DNA of 64,000 nt from Rhodanobacter denitrificans. Its GTDB lineage: Bacteria > Pseudomonadota > Gammaproteobacteria > Xanthomonadales > Rhodanobacteraceae. The notes under the pieces were generated by a model. That model had not been told where the DNA came from, did no database searches, and saw only the letters and a program-made list of their open reading frames with translations. The translations under genes were made by a program, and so were the position numbers. The DNA is taken from NCBI RefSeq assembly GCF_000230695.2, contig NC_020541.1:2852001-2916000 (forward strand), in the 5' to 3' direction. This document shows, piece after piece, positions 62,827 through 64,000 of this stretch; position 1 is the stretch's first letter, and each line of letters starts with the position of its first letter.

Positions 62827-63435
62827 ATGAGCTACGCCATCATCGGTTTCGGCGCCATCGGTCAGGCCCTCGCCCGCGCTTTCGCCCGCAACAACATCGA
62901 AGTCTCCGTCGCCAGCCGGCGCGCGCCCGAAGCGCTGCTGCCGCAGGCGCAGGCGATCGGATCCACGGTCGTTCCCCGGACGCTGCAAGAAGCGCTCAAG
63001 GCGGACGTGATTTTCCTGGCCGTTCTCTTCGAGGGGCATCGCGAGGTCGCCAAGATGCTGCCGAGCTGGCAGGGCAAGACGATCGTGGATGCGATGAACG
63101 GTTTCGAGGGCCTGTCTTCTGCCGACGTCGCCAAGGCCTTCCCCGGCGCCCGCTTCGTGAAGGGCTTCAACCATCTGCCCGCGAGGACGCTGGCCGCCGA
63201 TCCGAACGTCAACGGCAGCCACCGCGTGGTGTTCCTGTCGAGCGACGACCAGGCCGCCGCGGCGCAGGTGGCGGACCTGTCCGAACAACTGGGTTTCGCA
63301 CCCGTCAATCTCGGGAAGCTTGCAGAAGGCGGCGCGCTGGTACAGGTGCGGGACAAGCGCTGGGCGCCGCTGATCTTCCAGGACCTGTTCAAGAACGAAC
63401 CCGAGCGACCGGCGACCGCCGGCGCCGCATCGTAA
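62827..63435 (+). CDS. NADPH-dependent F420-reductase-like / NAD(P)-binding protein
   Basis: A 202-residue Rossmann protein: YAIIGFGAIGQALARAF at the start, VASRRAPEAL for NADP phosphate, ADVIFLAVLF, and VDAMNGFEG. It belongs to the F420-oxidoreductase-domain family; in proteobacteria without F420 the substrate is another small molecule. It heads a cluster with an SDR gene 37 bases downstream and is divergent from its likely LysR regulator. Confidence 0.85.
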   Translation: MSYAIIGFGAIGQALARAFARNNIEVSVASRRAPEALLPQAQAIGSTVVPRTLQEALKADVIFLAVLFEGHREVAKMLPSWQGKTIVDAMNGFEGLSSADVAKAFPGARFVKGFNHLPARTLAADPNVNGSHRVVFLSSDDQAAAAQVADLSEQLGFAPVNLGKLAEGGALVQVRDKRWAPLIFQDLFKNEPERPATAGAAS

Positions 63436-63472
63436 TCACCTATCTGTGCCATCCCGACCAAGGATCAAAGAC

Positions 63473-64000
63473 GTGACCAGACTGAATGGAAAAACCGCCG
63501 TGATCACCGGTGGCGCCACCGGCATCGGCCGCGCGGCGGCAAAGCGTTTCATCGATGAAGGCGCGTTCGTCTTCATCTTCGGCCGCCGGCAGGAAGCGCT
63601 CGACGCTGCCGTGGCTGACCTCGGGCCCAACGCCCGCGCGGTGCAGGGCTCGGTGTCCGACGAGGCCGATCTCGACCGCCTTTACGCGGCAGTGAAGGCC
63701 GAGCGCGGCACCCTCGACATCGTCTTCGCCAATGCCGGGACGGGAAGCCTGCTTGCGCTCGGCGAGATCACCGCCGAACACATCGACGAAACGTTCGACA
63801 CCAACGTGAAGGGCACGATTTTCACGGTGCAGAAAGCACTGCCGCTGATGGGCACGGACGGTTCGATCATCCTGACCGGATCGAGCGCCGGCACCACTGG
63901 TGCCCCGGCATTCGGCGCCTACAGTGCGAGCAAGGCGGCCGTGCGCAACCTCGCCAAGACCTGGGCGGAGGACCTGAAAGGCACCGGCATCCGCGTCAAC
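63473..64000 (+). CDS. Short-chain dehydrogenase/reductase (cut by window end)
   Basis: The first 176 residues of a classical SDR: TGGATGIGR cofactor loop, NAG in FANAGTG, catalytic Ser in LTGSSAGTTG and YSASK with Tyr and Lys. The last ~70 residues lie beyond the window. Starts at GTG with AAGGA 8 bases upstream. Probably co-transcribed with the F420-reductase-like gene. Confidence 0.9.
   Translation, partial: MTRLNGKTAVITGGATGIGRAAAKRFIDEGAFVFIFGRRQEALDAAVADLGPNARAVQGSVSDEADLDRLYAAVKAERGTLDIVFANAGTGSLLALGEITAEHIDETFDTNVKGTIFTVQKALPLMGTDGSIILTGSSAGTTGAPAFGAYSASKAAVRNLAKTWAEDLKGTGIRVN

Noticed and set aside
1..64000. tRNA or rRNA genes
   Set aside because: No CCA-ended cloverleaf, GTTCRANNC T-loop context or rRNA-like conserved stretch was noticed; a tRNAscan-SE run would settle this.

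Overview
The window is GC-rich, tightly packed and operonic. Gene content (minCDE downstream of a GNAT gene, RlmKL, Bpt, EgtB/EgtD, a Xanthomonad-type 130-residue 'pathogenicity-like' membrane protein, a DUF6491 protein, a chromosomal attC-like remnant) points to a gammaproteobacterium of the Xanthomonadales (Lysobacterales), most like Rhodanobacteraceae such as Rhodanobacter or Dyella. This placement is inferred from family membership, not from a search.

Layout. 1-3.1 kb: LysR regulator (cut by the window edge) divergent from a LysE-type exporter, then an FMN reductase and a secreted S10 peptidase. 3.3-14.1 kb: a polymorphic-toxin island on the minus strand. It has a 1940-residue Sec-signal Rhs/YD-repeat protein with four fibronectin-III repeats, followed by a separate signal-peptide protein carrying the Rhs core end and a toxin tip with a DUF4279 immunity gene. 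Two displaced older tip/immunity pairs and an orphan VbhA-like Fic antitoxin follow. 14.3-17.7 kb: ergothioneine genes egtB-egtD and two small exported proteins. 17.7-22.1 kb: RlmKL with a small alpha/beta hydrolase, an AmpD-like amidase, an AraC regulator and a cluster of perfect hairpins. 22.2-29.4 kb: a three-gene operon (small Cys-rich protein, Tat lipoprotein hydrolase, saccharopine-dehydrogenase-like enzyme), TesB, Bpt, a membrane-anchored glutamate-synthase-like protein and PurT. 29.4-34.3 kb: SPFH/Arc/CPBP set behind a palindromic operator, then copper/cytochrome-oxidase assembly genes (SCO1, PCuAC, CtaG). 34.5-41.8 kb: GldA/F/G-type ABC operon, an SRPBCC membrane protein and a NarL/DesR-type two-component pair. 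42-50 kb: minCDE, a HExxH protein, ChaB, Mpg, small-molecule enzymes, a DUF2235 hydrolase and a Bcr/CflA exporter. 50.1-52.2 kb: a fluoride riboswitch controlling crcB and a DUF190 gene, then Cfa.

52.3-55.3 kb is a second accessory patch. An IS3-family element abuts the right half of an integron attC site, followed by a cassette-like small membrane gene, MAPEG and YciI genes, and a 7 x 42-bp degenerate tandem repeat. 55.3-64 kb: TraB/GumN, aldo/keto reductase, EamA exporter divergent from an Lrp regulator, ParC, an exported hypothetical protein, a histidine-kinase remnant, and a LysR regulator divergent from an F420-reductase-like protein and an SDR cut by the window end.

No tRNA, rRNA or CRISPR array was seen. 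The most unusual locus is the split Rhs system, in which shell and core/toxin tip are separate, translationally coupled, Sec-targeted proteins.
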